The position numbers and the translations under genes were made by a program. From Dokdonella sp. (GTDB taxonomy: Bacteria; Pseudomonadota; Gammaproteobacteria; Xanthomonadales; Rhodanobacteraceae): a DNA stretch of 64,000 bases. The notes under the pieces are model-generated. The model saw only the letters and a list, made by a program, of their open reading frames with translations, made no database searches and was not told the origin of the DNA. The stretch is taken from contig NZ_JAHCAS010000001.1 of the NCBI RefSeq assembly GCF_019634775.1, forward strand, positions 2,300,894 to 2,364,893. The letters run 5' to 3'. This document shows positions 1-9,339 of the stretch, piece by piece (within the stretch, counting starts at the first letter, position 1; each line of letters begins with the position of its first letter).

Positions 1-573
1 GCAGCCGTGCGCGCGCATCGCTGCCTGCACGGCGACTTCGCTGACGTCCATCAGGGCCGCGTTGCCGACGTCGGTGGTGTAGCGGCGGCTTTCGGCGCGG
101 GCCTGGCGGGCGAAGGCTTCGCGTTCGTCGCGCGGGCGCGACAGGAAGCTGCGTTGCCAGGCAGGCGTGTGCGATAGCGCGCGGAAGCGCTGGTAGGCGA
201 CGTCGTCGGTGCATAGCGTGTCGCCGTGCATGAGGAGCGTCCTGCGGCCGCCGATCGTGATGACGGCGGGATCGGGCAGCAGGGTCAGGCCGGCGCGACG
301 CGCATAGTCTTCGCCGAGCAGGAAATCGCGGTTTCCGTGGATGAAGAAGCAGGGTATGCGCGCATCGCGCAGGGGCTTCATGCCGGTGATGAAGCGCCGG
401 CCGGCTTCGTCGTCGGTGTCGTCGCCGATCCAGGCCTCGAAGAGGTCGCCGAGGATGTAGAGCGCGTTGGCGCGCATGGCCTCGCCGACGATGAAGCGGT
501 CGAAGGCGTCGAGGATGTGCGGGCGTGCGACATCGAGATGAAGGTCGGAAATGAACAGCGTCGGCATGCGCAT
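1..573 (-). CDS. lpxH: UDP-2,3-diacylglucosamine pyrophosphatase LpxH (3' end cut by window edge)
   Basis: Calcineurin-like metallophosphoesterase that hydrolyses UDP-2,3-diacylglucosamine to lipid X in lipid A synthesis at the inner-membrane face. The reverse-strand translation begins MRMPTLFISDLHLD and carries the family metal-binding blocks in order: DLHL, GDLFEAWIGDD, GNRDFLLG and LMHGD. About 190 residues are visible and the C-terminus lies before position 1, so the protein is incomplete here only because of the window. Two in-frame ATGs (573 and 567) are possible; 573 has a GAG-rich stretch at better spacing. It lies downstream of the cyclophilin gene on the same strand, with a gap of about 50 bp, so the two may be co-transcribed; lpxH and a ppi gene are neighbours in other gammaproteobacteria as well. 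Confidence 0.93.
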   Translation of the reverse strand, partial: MRMPTLFISDLHLDVARPHILDAFDRFIVGEAMRANALYILGDLFEAWIGDDTDDEAGRRFITGMKPLRDARIPCFFIHGNRDFLLGEDYARRAGLTLLPDPAVITIGGRRTLLMHGDTLCTDDVAYQRFRALSHTPAWQRSFLSRPRDEREAFARQARAESRRYTTDVGNAALMDVSEVAVQAAMRAHGC

Positions 574-624
574 TGACCGTCTCGCGTGGACTGCCTCACT
601 GGTGCGAGGCAGTCCACGGCAGCG

Positions 625-1236
625 TCACTCGATCACCGAAACCTTCTCGATGACGATGTCGGTCGTCGGCACGTCGCTGCGGAACGGTCCCTTGGGGCCG
701 GTCGGCATGGCCTTGATCTGGTCGACTACGTCCATGCCGTTGACGACCTTGCCGAACACGGCATAACCCCAGGTCTCGGCGCGCTCGTCGCTGACGTAGT
801 CGAGCATGCGGTTGTCGACGACGTTGATGAAGAACTGGGCAGTCGCCGAGTTCGGATCGGGCGTGCGCGCCATGGCGATCGTGCCGCGACGGTTGGACAG
901 GCCGTTCTTGGCCTCGTTCGGGATCGAGGCGCGGGTCGGCTTCTGGCGCAGGTCGGGGGTGAAGCCGCCACCCTGGATCATGAAGTTGCCGATGACGCGG
1001 TGGAAGATCGTGCCGTCGTAGAAGCCGTCCTTGGTGTACTGGAGGAAGTTCTCGACGCTCTTCGGTGCCTTCTGCGCATCGAGTTCGACGGTGATGTCGC
1101 CGAGGCTGGTCTTGATGAGGACCTGCGGGTTGGCCGCCTTCTCGGCCTGGGGCTCGGCGGGGTTTGCCGTGGCGCTGGACTGGGCGAACGCTGCGAGCGG
1201 CAGCAGCAGGGTCAGGAGGAGGGCGCGAGCGATCAT
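625..1236 (-). CDS. Secreted cyclophilin-type peptidyl-prolyl cis-trans isomerase
   Basis: Cyclophilin that catalyses cis-trans isomerisation of X-Pro bonds. Residues 1-18 ([18 protein letters not shown]) form a signal peptide, so it should act in the periplasm like PpiA. The cyclophilin core starts near residue 39 ([15 protein letters not shown]) and includes [32 protein letters not shown] and a [16 protein letters not shown] end block, which carry the usual active-site residues. At 203 residues it is the size of a PpiA/PpiB-type single-domain enzyme with a short Ala/Pro/Lys linker after the signal. The start follows a GAGGTCC ribosome-binding site. It precedes lpxH. Confidence 0.92.
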   Translation of the reverse strand: MIARALLLTLLLPLAAFAQSSATANPAEPQAEKAANPQVLIKTSLGDITVELDAQKAPKSVENFLQYTKDGFYDGTIFHRVIGNFMIQGGGFTPDLRQKPTRASIPNEAKNGLSNRRGTIAMARTPDPNSATAQFFINVVDNRMLDYVSDERAETWGYAVFGKVVNGMDVVDQIKAMPTGPKGPFRSDVPTTDIVIEKVSVIE

Positions 1237-1402
1237 GGAAGGACCTCATGGTGGAATGGACTGCGCATGATAGGCGCTCGCGCGCGCGGCAGGAACCGCC
1301 TGTGTTTCCGGGAGAAGCTCGCGATCTTCCGAATCACGAATCCTTGGGGATGCTCTGATTCCGCCCTTCGCGACGGAAGTCTGCCCACGAAATCAAGGTC
1401 TT

Positions 1403-1428
1403 GTGGGAGCGGCTTCAGCCGCGAAGGG
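1403..1428 (+). repeat. Single REP-type palindromic repeat
   Basis: A GTGGGAGCGGCTTCAGCCGC hairpin followed by GAAGGG, matching the skeleton of the REP family seen across this window: a G(T/C)(A/G)GGA(A/G) head, a stem, a TTCA or TTTA loop, a stem and GATGC. It lies in the 232-bp gap between ppx (which ends leftward at 1469) and the cyclophilin gene. A second small palindrome (GATCAG ... CTGATC, about 1434-1452) sits next to the ppx end. No gene is seen in this gap. Confidence 0.7.
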
Positions 1429-1468
1429 ATTTGATCAGACCTTCCCTGATCGTCCGTCGGAGTTCCAT

Positions 1469-2986
1469 TCAGCCCTTCGCCACCTGCAGCTTGATGTCGA
1501 GGTGCTTGAGATAGTCGCGCTCCTGGTCGAGATCGACCCGGCTCAGCGGGTGCTGTTCGAGCCAGTTGCGCGGCAATTCGAGCACTAGCTGGCTTCCGGC
1601 AGCGGTGAGGCGCAGCGGCGGCAAGGCGTCATCGCCGCGAGCGCGGTGCAGCAGCACGGCCAGGCGCAGCAGGGCCGTGAGTCGCTGCGCGCCGGGTTGC
1701 ATGCGCGTCGGCAGTGCGCTCAATTGTTCATTGTCAGGGCGCCGCCGGTGCGAGCGCAGGATTGCGGCGAGCAATGCCTGTTCCTGGTTGCCGAAACCCG
1801 CAAGATCGGAGTTGGCTGCGATGTAGGCGCCGTGGATGTGGTGCTGGCTGTGTGCGATGGCGAGGCCAATCTCGTGGATCTGCGCGCACCAGCCGAGCAG
1901 GTCGCGCGCCTGCGCATCGAGCTGCCAGGCATCGGCGACCTGGTCGAACAGCAGGGTGGCGGTGCGGCTGACGCGCGCAGCCTGGGCCTGGTCGACATCG
2001 TTGCGCTGGGCGAGCGCGCTGATGCTGGTATGGCGCGGGTCGGCTTGACGGGCGCGGCCAAGCATGTCGTACAGCAGGCCTTCACGCATGGCCGTCTCGC
2101 ACACGCCCATGCGGTCGAGTCGAAATGTGTCGAATACCGTTTCGAGGATGACCACGCCACCGGCGATGATCGGCGCGCGGTCGCCAGCCAGTCCGGGCAG
2201 GTCGAGAAGCGTGCTGTCGCCGCAGCGCAGGATCGCTTCGCGCAGCCTTTCGAGCGAGGCGGCGCTGATGCCGCCGTCGCTCCAGCCGTTGGCCTGCACG
2301 ATGGAGCCGATCGACTTGGCTGTGCCGGAGGAGCCGATCGCCTCGGTCCAGCCGCGTTCGCGATAGTGAGCGCCGAACTGTTGCAGTTCGACGGCTATCT
2401 CACCCTTGGCTTGCTGCCAGCGCCGCGCGGTGATCTTGCCGTCACCGAAGAAGCGCAGCGTGCTGGCGATGCTGCCGACCTGGAGGCTTTCGCGTTCGAG
2501 CGCGTCGAAGCCGCGGCCGATGATGAACTCGGTACTGCCGCCGCCGATATCGACGACGAGGCGCCTGTGTTCGGCCAGAGGCAGGCCGTGAGCGACACCT
2601 TGGTAGATCAGGCGTGCTTCCTCGCGACCGGAGACGATCTCGATCGGGTGGCCTAGCGCGGTTTCGGCAGGCAGCAGGAACGCCTGAGGATGCGCGAGTT
2701 GGCGCACCGCATTGGTCGCCACGGCGCGCACGCGCTCGGCGGCAAAGCCGGCGAGTCGCTGGCCGAAGCGGGCAAGGCAGGCGAAAGCGGCCTCGCGCCG
2801 CTCGCGCGTGAGCGTGCCGTCGGCACGCAGACCGGCGGCAAGACGCACGTTCTCGCGCAGACGGTCAATGACACGAAGCTCGCCGTGGCTGTAACGGGCG
2901 ACGATCAAGTGGAAACTGTTCGAGCCGAGGTCGGCCGCAGCGAACAGATCGCCGTCCTTGATCGGCCTGGCAAGGTCAGCGGGCAT
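1469..2986 (-). CDS. ppx: Exopolyphosphatase (Ppx/GppA family)
   Basis: Releases terminal phosphate from long-chain polyphosphate; the family also includes guanosine pentaphosphate hydrolases. The 505-residue protein has the actin-like ATPase fold signatures: phosphate-1 loop AADLGSNSFHLIVARY (about residue 17), a conserved SGREEARLIYQGV block, and phosphate-2 loop VVDIGGGSTEFI (about 144). The C-terminal half has HD-like helices (LGWCAQIHEIGLAIAHSQHHIHGAY), as in full-length Ppx. The ATG overlaps the stop of the upstream ppk gene by one base (TGATG), so translation is probably coupled and enzymes for making and degrading polyphosphate are co-expressed. It is the last gene of the bepA-phoB-phoR-ppk-ppx run. 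GppA activity cannot be excluded from sequence alone. Confidence 0.93.
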   Translation of the reverse strand: MPADLARPIKDGDLFAAADLGSNSFHLIVARYSHGELRVIDRLRENVRLAAGLRADGTLTRERREAAFACLARFGQRLAGFAAERVRAVATNAVRQLAHPQAFLLPAETALGHPIEIVSGREEARLIYQGVAHGLPLAEHRRLVVDIGGGSTEFIIGRGFDALERESLQVGSIASTLRFFGDGKITARRWQQAKGEIAVELQQFGAHYRERGWTEAIGSSGTAKSIGSIVQANGWSDGGISAASLERLREAILRCGDSTLLDLPGLAGDRAPIIAGGVVILETVFDTFRLDRMGVCETAMREGLLYDMLGRARQADPRHTSISALAQRNDVDQAQAARVSRTATLLFDQVADAWQLDAQARDLLGWCAQIHEIGLAIAHSQHHIHGAYIAANSDLAGFGNQEQALLAAILRSHRRRPDNEQLSALPTRMQPGAQRLTALLRLAVLLHRARGDDALPPLRLTAAGSQLVLELPRNWLEQHPLSRVDLDQERDYLKHLDIKLQVAKG

Positions 2987-5130
2987 CAGCCGCAGAGTTT
3001 CGTGAGCAGGGCGGCCTGCGCGGAATGCGCGGGCTCATCGTCGTGGCGCAGATGCGCATAACTGCCGTCGGCACCGAGGCTCCATGCCTGTGTATTGTCG
3101 GCAAGGTAGTTGTCGAGCGCCTCGTCATGCACGCGCGCGGCCAACTCCGCATCGCGGATCGGGAAACAGGTTTCCACGCGTCGCAGCAGATTGCGGTCGA
3201 GCCAGTCTGCGCTCGAGCAGTAGATTTCCGGTTCGCCACCGTTGTGGAACCAGTACACGCGGCTGTGTTCGAGGAAGCGGCCGACGATCGAGCGCACGCG
3301 GATGTTCGCGGAGACGCCTGGGATGCCGGGTCGCAGCGTGCAGGCTCCGCGCACGATGAGGTCGATCTGTACGCCGGCGCAGGAGGCCTCGTATAGCGCA
3401 GAGATCACTGCCGGCTCGTTCAGGGCATTGATCTTCGCCTTGATGCGCGCCGGGCGGCCGGCGCGTGCGTGCGTGGTCTCGCGCTCGATCTTCTCCATCA
3501 GGCCCCTGTGCAGGGTGAACGGAGAATGCAGCAGCTGCTTGAGCTTGATGATCGGGCCAAGCCCGGACAGTTGCAGGAACAACAGATGGGCGTCCTCGCC
3601 GATCTCGGGGTCGGCTGTCATCAGGCCGAAGTCGGTATAGGTGCGCGAGGTGACCTGGTGATAGTTGCCCGTCGATAGATGCACGTAACGGCGCAGGCTG
3701 CCCGCTTCGCGGCGCACGATCAGCAGCATCTTTGCGTGTGTCTTGTAGCCGACCACGCCATACACGACCTGTACGCCGGCTTCTTGCAGGCGATTGGCCA
3801 GACGCAGGTTCGCCTCCTCGTCGAAGCGCGCGCGCAACTCGACGACCACGGTCACGTCCTTGCCCTGGCGCGCAGCCTCGATCAGTGAGTCGACCAGCGG
3901 CGAGTCGTGGCCGGCACGGTAGAGCGTTTGCTTGATCGCCAGGACGTCAGGGTCGAGGCTGGCCTGCCTGACCAGGTCGGTGACGATGGCGAACGACTCG
4001 AACGGATGGTGCAGCAGGATGTCGCGTTCGCGGATTGCATCGAACAAGGTCGTATCGGCGTTCGCAGCGGGATGCACGCGCGGCGTGAATGGTGCGAACT
4101 TGAGGTCCGGACGATCGATCTGGTCGTAGACGGCGCTGCTGCGACTGACGTTGACCGGCCCTTCGCAGCGGTAGATGTCCTGGTCGCTCAGCTCGAAGTT
4201 CTGCTTGAGCATCGCGGTGATTGCCTTCGGGCAGTTCGCACCGATCTCGAGGCGAACCGCACGCGCATAGCCACGACCACGCAGTTCCTCGCGCAGGGCG
4301 AGGGCAAGGTTCTCGACCTCTTCTTCGTCGACCGACAGCTCGCTGTTGCGCGTCACGCGGAACTGATACGAGCCCTTGACCTGCATGCCTGGGAACAGCT
4401 CGTCCATGAACTCGTGCAGCACCTCGGAGAGAAATACGAACTCGTACTGTGCTTCGGCGACTTCGGCCGGCAGGCGGATGATGCGTGGCAGCGAGCGCGG
4501 CGCACGCAGCAGGGCCATGTGGCCTTCCCGGCCAAATGCATCCTTGCCCTTGAGCACGACGGCGAGAGTAAGGCTCTTGTTGAGGATGCGTGGGAATGGG
4601 TGTGCCGGGTCGAGACCGAGCGGCGACAACACCGGCAGCGTTTCGTTGCGGAAATAGCCCTGCAGCCAGCGGCGCTGCTTGACCGTCCACGCTTCCCGGC
4701 GCAGGAACCGGATGCCTTCACGTTCGAGCTCGGGGAGAAGGCTGTCGTTCCAGCAGTCGTACTGCTTCTTGACCAGGGCCAGGGTGCGCTCGCGGATGCG
4801 CGCAAGCACTTCACCGGGGGGCATCGCATCGGCTCCTGGCCGCACGTCGCCGAACGAGAGGTGGTGCTTGAGAATAGCCACGCGCACCTCGAAGAACTCG
4901 TCGAGATTGGTGCACGAGATGCACATGAAGCGCAGGCGTTCGAGCAGCGGGTTGCGCGCATCCTCGGCCTGAGCCATCACACGCATGTTGAACTCGATCT
5001 GGGCGAGTTCGCGGTTGAGGTAGAGCGTAGGGTCGTTGAAATCGGGCAACGTGTGGGCGGCCGCGGATGCCACGACGGCGGATGCTTCGGCATTGGCATC
5101 GACATCGAGACTGGCGGCGTGGTTGGTCAT
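2986..5130 (-). CDS. ppk1: Polyphosphate kinase 1
   Basis: Reversibly transfers the gamma phosphate of ATP to polyphosphate. The 714-residue length is typical of PPK1. The N domain starts with LYLNRELAQIEFNMRVMAQA; the catalytic part includes DPDVLAIKQTLYRAG, the KTHAKMLLIVRRE block with the autophosphorylated histidine, and YVHLSTGNYH with the second conserved histidine; the end carries the ISALYEASCAGVQIDLIVRG and CCLRPG-type block (here ACTLRPGIPGVS). The start at 5130 (MTNHAASLDV) is preferred over an ATG 60 bp upstream because that would run into phoR, whose stop is at 5133. It is tightly packed behind phoR and overlaps ppx by one base, which suggests direct PhoB/PhoR control of polyphosphate synthesis. 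Confidence 0.96.
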   Translation of the reverse strand: MTNHAASLDVDANAEASAVVASAAAHTLPDFNDPTLYLNRELAQIEFNMRVMAQAEDARNPLLERLRFMCISCTNLDEFFEVRVAILKHHLSFGDVRPGADAMPPGEVLARIRERTLALVKKQYDCWNDSLLPELEREGIRFLRREAWTVKQRRWLQGYFRNETLPVLSPLGLDPAHPFPRILNKSLTLAVVLKGKDAFGREGHMALLRAPRSLPRIIRLPAEVAEAQYEFVFLSEVLHEFMDELFPGMQVKGSYQFRVTRNSELSVDEEEVENLALALREELRGRGYARAVRLEIGANCPKAITAMLKQNFELSDQDIYRCEGPVNVSRSSAVYDQIDRPDLKFAPFTPRVHPAANADTTLFDAIRERDILLHHPFESFAIVTDLVRQASLDPDVLAIKQTLYRAGHDSPLVDSLIEAARQGKDVTVVVELRARFDEEANLRLANRLQEAGVQVVYGVVGYKTHAKMLLIVRREAGSLRRYVHLSTGNYHQVTSRTYTDFGLMTADPEIGEDAHLLFLQLSGLGPIIKLKQLLHSPFTLHRGLMEKIERETTHARAGRPARIKAKINALNEPAVISALYEASCAGVQIDLIVRGACTLRPGIPGVSANIRVRSIVGRFLEHSRVYWFHNGGEPEIYCSSADWLDRNLLRRVETCFPIRDAELAARVHDEALDNYLADNTQAWSLGADGSYAHLRHDDEPAHSAQAALLTKLCG

Positions 5131-5132
5131 GC

Positions 5133-6197
5133 TCAGGCTTCCTCGCAGAGCGGTTCCGGCGGGAGCAGCCGCTCCGCACCGAAGATACACGCAAACGTGC
5201 TGCCGGCGCCGACTTCGCTGTGCACCTCGAGGTGAGCTCCGTGCAGTTGCAGGACGTGCTTGACGATGGACAGGCCGAGACCGGTGCCGCCGGTTTCGCG
5301 CGAACGGCTGGTCGAGACCCGGTAGAAGCGCTCGGTCAGGCGCGGCAGGTGCTGGGGCGAGATACCGTGGCCGGTATCGCGCACCGCCAGACGCCCGCCG
5401 TTGGTATCGGTTTGCCAGGCGATGGCGATGCGGCCACCAACCGGCGTGTAGCGTACGGCATTGCTGACCAGGTTCGAAAACGCGCTGTAGAGATCCTTCG
5501 GCGAGCCGAGCAGATCGTGTTCGCTGGTCGCTTCGATGGTGATCTCGTGGCGGCCGCGGCTCAGGCCCTCGGCGTCGCGCATCAGGGTGCGCAGCAGCGG
5601 CCCCATCGCCACGCGCGTTTCGGGCAGGGCGTCCTCGGCATCCAGACGCGACAACGTGAGCAGGTCTTCGACGATCTGGGTCATGCGCCGTGACTGGTTG
5701 CGCAGTTCGCGCAGGATCGATTCGTATTCCGGAATCTGCTCGGGTTCGATCAGATCGAGGTAGCCATGCACCACGGTCAACGGCGTGCGCAGTTCATGCG
5801 AGACGTTGGCAACGAAGTCGCGACGCACCTTCTCGAGGCGCAGCACCTGGCTGATGTCGCGGCCGAGCAGCAACGCATGGTCGTCGGCGTACGGGATCAA
5901 GCGCATGCCGAGGTGCACTTCGGCATCGCCCGGAGCGGTTACATCCGGCAGCGACTCGGCTCCGCCGGATGCGATCCATTCGCGGATCCCGGGGATCGCC
6001 ACGACCTCGTCGACGCGATGGCCCAGATGATCGGGCCAGGTGAGCCCCAGCAGGCGACCGGCCGCGGTGTTGAACCAGCGGATGCGGCGCTCGTCATCGA
6101 TGGCGACGAGCGCGTCGGGCAGCGCCGCGGCGGCGTCGCGGAATGCGCGCACCAGGCTGACCAGCGCGGTGCGGCGGCGGGCGGCCCGGGCTTTCAC
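5133..6197 (-). CDS. phoR: Phosphate-regulon-type sensor histidine kinase PhoR, lacking transmembrane segments
   Basis: Histidine kinase partner of PhoB. A PAS-like region ([25 protein letters not shown], from about residue 20) is followed by the H-box [20 protein letters not shown]-box [17 protein letters not shown]1 DTGHGIS, F-box and G2 [18 protein letters not shown]. The chosen start is GTG 6197, whose GTGA overlaps the phoB stop; it gives 354 residues. Typical PhoR proteins are about 430 residues and begin with one or two membrane helices, but this N-terminus ([19 protein letters not shown]) is short and basic with none, and an upstream extension to 6335 would only translate antisense-like phoB sequence. 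Either the kinase is soluble or the membrane segment has been lost. It lies between phoB and ppk1. Confidence 0.88.
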   Translation of the reverse strand: MKARAARRRTALVSLVRAFRDAAAALPDALVAIDDERRIRWFNTAAGRLLGLTWPDHLGHRVDEVVAIPGIREWIASGGAESLPDVTAPGDAEVHLGMRLIPYADDHALLLGRDISQVLRLEKVRRDFVANVSHELRTPLTVVHGYLDLIEPEQIPEYESILRELRNQSRRMTQIVEDLLTLSRLDAEDALPETRVAMGPLLRTLMRDAEGLSRGRHEITIEATSEHDLLGSPKDLYSAFSNLVSNAVRYTPVGGRIAIAWQTDTNGGRLAVRDTGHGISPQHLPRLTERFYRVSTSRSRETGGTGLGLSIVKHVLQLHGAHLEVHSEVGAGSTFACIFGAERLLPPEPLCEEA

Positions 6198-6931
6198 ACG
6201 TTTGCGGAGAAGCGGTAGCCGGCGCCACGTACGGTCTGCACAAGGCCATCCTTGCCGTGAGGCTCCAGCGTCATTCGCAGGCGGCGGATATGCACGTCGA
6301 CGGTGCGCTCCTCGACATAGACGCCACCACCCCACACGTGGTCGAGGAGTTGGCTGCGCGTGTAGACGCGTTCCGGGTGAGTCATGAAGAAGTGCAGCAG
6401 GCGGTATTCGGTCGGGCCGATCGGCACGGTCTGGTCGCCGGCGAACACGCGGTGTGCAGCGCTGTCGATGCGCAGGCCGGCGATCTCGATGACGCCCTCT
6501 GTGTCCGCGCCGTGGGTTCGGCGCAGCACGGCACGGATGCGTGCAATCAATTCACGCGCCGAGAAGGGCTTGACCACGTAGTCGTCGACGCCTGCATCGA
6601 GGCCGTTGACGCGGTCGGTCTCCTCGCCGCGCGCGGTCAGCATGATGATCGGGATGTCGCGGGTGAGGTCGTCCTTGCGCAGGCGACGGGCGAAGTCGAT
6701 GCCGGGAGTGCCGGGCAGCATCCAGTCGAGCACGATCAGGTCGGGGATGCGGTCGCCGATCGCGGTCTGTGCGCTGCGCGCATCAGCGGCGTGGATCGCT
6801 TCCATGCCGGCCTTGCGCAGGGCGAAGGCGACCATGTCGCGGATCGCCGGTTCGTCTTCCACGATCAGGACGCGTTTCTGCACGGTATCGTCGGTGATGG
6901 CCCCGTCATGGGCGCCTTGTGACGCGATCAT
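6194..6931 (-). CDS. phoB: Phosphate regulon response regulator PhoB
   Basis: OmpR-family DNA-binding response regulator that activates phosphate-starvation genes when phosphorylated. The receiver domain contains [20 protein letters not shown], the phospho-acceptor Asp in [18 protein letters not shown], the conserved Thr/Ala-Arg switch ([10 protein letters not shown]) and Lys in [17 protein letters not shown]. The C-terminal winged helix includes [24 protein letters not shown] and [19 protein letters not shown]. The length (245 residues) is close to E. coli PhoB with a short N-terminal extension. ATG 6931 overlaps the stop of the upstream M48 protease gene (ATGA), and its own stop overlaps the phoR start (GTGA), so the whole run is likely one transcript. 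No Pho box was recognised upstream of the first gene. Confidence 0.95.
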   Translation of the reverse strand: MIASQGAHDGAITDDTVQKRVLIVEDEPAIRDMVAFALRKAGMEAIHAADARSAQTAIGDRIPDLIVLDWMLPGTPGIDFARRLRKDDLTRDIPIIMLTARGEETDRVNGLDAGVDDYVVKPFSARELIARIRAVLRRTHGADTEGVIEIAGLRIDSAAHRVFAGDQTVPIGPTEYRLLHFFMTHPERVYTRSQLLDHVWGGGVYVEERTVDVHIRRLRMTLEPHGKDGLVQTVRGAGYRFSANV

Positions 6932-8664
6932 TGCAACCCACGATTGTTACGTGGCGATGACATGCCGAGGCAGAGGCGCTCCGGGCAATCCATCGCACTC
7001 ACACCGTTGTCATCTTTGCCGGCGCCCTTCATGCCGCGCTTGCGCAGGTCCAACACGACCGGCGTCATCGAGGTGATACGTGCCTCGACGCGCGCGCGCT
7101 GATAGTAGTCGAGCTCACCATCCTTGGTCAGCGCCTTGAGCTGGTTGAGAGCATCCTCCGGGCGACCGTTGAGGAAGGTCATCTCGGCGAACGCCTCGGC
7201 GGCGCGTACCTTGTCACCGCCGAGCTCACAGGCGCGGCCGAAGGCGCGCTGCAACTCCGGGTCGTCGCCGTGGCGCTGCACCAGTGGTCGCAACAGATCC
7301 TGCGCCTTGCGTGCCGAACCCTTGTCGGTACCGGCGAGCAGGGCATCCGAATAGGCGAGGGTGATCGCCCGGTTGCCGGGGAAATCGGCGCTGATGCGTG
7401 CATAGCGTTCCAGTGCCTCGCGCTTGCGGCCGGCCTGATCTTCGGCGGCGGCGAGGCCGAGTTCGAACACCGACTGGCCTGGATGGGCCGTGACGAGTGC
7501 GTCGAATGCTTCGACGGCTTCCTTCGACTGGCGCGCGCGCCACAGCGACAGGGCGTACCCATAGCGGTTCGCTGGTGTGTCGAATGAGGGATTGCTGCGC
7601 AGCTCATCGGCGTAGTAGCGCAGGATCGCGTTTACCGAATCGGCGTTGAGCACGCGTGCGCGCTCGCGCATCAGTTCGAAGTAGACCGGTGCTTTCGCAT
7701 CAGCGCCGCGCGTGCGTGAGCCGAGTGTGCCGGGCGCGGTCGGTACCGCCAGTCTGAGCGGCGCCGGCTGGCAGGCCAGCGTGCGCGTGGGTTCGAGCTC
7801 GCCGATGCGGGCGACGCCGGCGCAAGCCTCTGACGCGGCTTGGCCGGTGTGCTCGACGCGACCGAAACTGTTCGCGTGCGCCTTCGACAGCGCTTCCGCG
7901 CGCGATTTCGCGTCGGCGATGCGGGTGACGTCGACCGGGTGCGTGCGCAGGAACTCGGGAATGTCGATACCGTTTGTGCGCATGATGCGCTGGAACATGG
8001 CGAAGGTATCGGCCATCGCCAGCGGATCATAGCCCGCGCGCGCCAGCGTCTGGATGCCGACGCGATCCGCTTCCATTTCGTCGTAGCGCGTGAAGTTGAT
8101 CGCGCGCTGCTGAATCAGCGACATGCCGGCCATGATCGCCGCTTCGCCCGTGTCGTCGCTGCGTCCGCTCGCGGCGGCCAGCACGCCGAGCATCGCCAGC
8201 GCGATGGGCAGCGAGACCTTTTTCGAATCCTCGAACGCGCGCAGCGTATGCTGCTGTGTGATGTGGGCGATCTCGTGACCCATCACGGCGGCGAGTTCGT
8301 CCTCGCTGCCCACCGAGGTGATGAGGCCGATATTGAAGCCGAGATAGCCGCCCGGCGCGGCGAAGGCATTGATGTCGTTGCTGCGCACGACGAAGAAAGT
8401 GAACGGCTGACCGGCACCTTCACTGTAGGAAACCAGCCGGTAGCCGAGGGAACGCAAGTAGTCGCTCACCAGTGGATCGTCGAAGATGAGGTTGTACGCG
8501 CGCAACTCGCGCAACATGCTGGCTCCATACTCGCGCATTTCGGCAGGCGTCGCTGCACTGGCTGCGGAGCTGCCGATGTCGGGCAGACGCGGCGGTTCCT
8601 GCGCACCAGCCAGGCCGGTCAGCAAGCTGGAGAGAACGAGAGGGAGCAGGCGGCGGGCAAGCAT
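6928..8664 (-). CDS. bepA: BepA-like M48 metalloprotease with TPR-rich C-terminal region
   Basis: Periplasmic zinc protease/chaperone for outer-membrane protein assembly in the BepA (YfgC) family. Signal peptide [22 protein letters not shown]48 domain with the zinc motif HEIAH inside [14 protein letters not shown] (about residue 130), a third-ligand region [21 protein letters not shown], and a preceding [16 protein letters not shown] block. Roughly residues 330-520 are helical TPR-like repeats, as in BepA. At 578 residues it is longer than E. coli BepA (487), mainly in the linker and a non-conserved tail. It heads the run into phoB with a 4-bp overlap, an uncommon partnership that would tie envelope maintenance to phosphate regulation. 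Confidence 0.9.
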   Translation of the reverse strand: MLARRLLPLVLSSLLTGLAGAQEPPRLPDIGSSAASAATPAEMREYGASMLRELRAYNLIFDDPLVSDYLRSLGYRLVSYSEGAGQPFTFFVVRSNDINAFAAPGGYLGFNIGLITSVGSEDELAAVMGHEIAHITQQHTLRAFEDSKKVSLPIALAMLGVLAAASGRSDDTGEAAIMAGMSLIQQRAINFTRYDEMEADRVGIQTLARAGYDPLAMADTFAMFQRIMRTNGIDIPEFLRTHPVDVTRIADAKSRAEALSKAHANSFGRVEHTGQAASEACAGVARIGELEPTRTLACQPAPLRLAVPTAPGTLGSRTRGADAKAPVYFELMRERARVLNADSVNAILRYYADELRSNPSFDTPANRYGYALSLWRARQSKEAVEAFDALVTAHPGQSVFELGLAAAEDQAGRKREALERYARISADFPGNRAITLAYSDALLAGTDKGSARKAQDLLRPLVQRHGDDPELQRAFGRACELGGDKVRAAEAFAEMTFLNGRPEDALNQLKALTKDGELDYYQRARVEARITSMTPVVLDLRKRGMKGAGKDDNGVSAMDCPERLCLGMSSPRNNRGLQ

Positions 8665-9018
8665 GGGACGCTCCGCGATACGGATTGATGGAACAGATGG
8701 GCGGTCAATCTATCTGCGGCCAAAGTCGCTCCGATGGAACCAGGGCCTCGCAGGAGCGGCTGCGGCCGCGAATGGGTTCGGTCACGGCGCTCCCGAGTCT
8801 AGCGCCACAATCCTTAAGCCGATGTGAGCCGGCTGTGCGCACCGGTTCGGCCCGGGGCGACCAAAGGCGCCAGCGCACGGCATCGATCCTGTGCGCGGCG
8901 TCAGCCGCTGATGCCTTGCTGCTGCGAGCCGAATGGCCCTTGCAACATCCTGCCGCGGCCGCATCTCGGGGCGATACCATCACGGCACCTCGGTGCCACA
9001 GCGCGAGGTCCGCAATCC
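8665..9018. other. Intergenic region between divergent bepA and grxC
   Basis: 354 bp with no convincing gene. It must contain the promoters for the bepA-phoBR-ppk-ppx run (leftward) and for grxC (rightward), but no clear -35/-10 pair or Pho box was recognised. The one identifiable element is a REP-like palindrome at 8751-8776. Confidence 0.6.
8751..8776 (+). repeat. REP-type palindromic repeat (degenerate)
   Basis: CAGGAGCGGCTGCGGCCGCG followed by AATGGG: the same head-stem-loop-stem layout as the other REP copies, with a GCGG centre in place of TTCA. It lies within the bepA-grxC divergent intergenic region. Confidence 0.55.
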
Positions 9019-9276
9019 ATGCCCAAGGTCGAACTCTTCACGACCGCGATCTGCCCTTACTGCGTGGCGGCCAAGAACTTCCTGAGTCAGAAGGGGTTCG
9101 ACTACGACGAGATCCGCATCGACACCAACCCCGCGCGGCGTGACGAAATGCTGGTCCGCTCGGGTGGGCGGCGCACGGTTCCGCAGATCTTCATCGGCGA
9201 CACGCACGTCGGTGGCTTCGACGATCTCGTCGCCGCCGACCGCAGCGGCCGGCTCGCCGAGCTCATCGGTAGCTGA
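9019..9276 (+). CDS. grxC: Glutaredoxin 3 (GrxC)
   Basis: Small dithiol glutaredoxin that reduces protein disulfides and glutathione mixed disulfides in the cytoplasm. The 85-residue sequence has the dithiol active site CPYC near the N-terminus (VELFTTAICPYCVAAK), the cis-proline TVPQIFIGD and the glutathione-binding HVGGFDDLVAAD. ATG 9019 is the natural start because the family begins directly with the first beta strand; the open frame upstream is not conserved. It is a lone gene, divergent from bepA and convergent with the secreted hypothetical gene to its right. Confidence 0.95.
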   Translation: MPKVELFTTAICPYCVAAKNFLSQKGFDYDEIRIDTNPARRDEMLVRSGGRRTVPQIFIGDTHVGGFDDLVAADRSGRLAELIGS

Positions 9277-9339
9277 AGTCGCAGGTTGCTGGGATGCATG
9301 CACCGCGGCTTGAGCGATGCCATCGCCCGGACTTGCCCG

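Noticed and set aside
8665..9018. Pho box in front of the bepA-phoBR-ppk-ppx run
   Set aside because: No pair of CTGTCAT-like 7-mers with 4-bp spacing was found.
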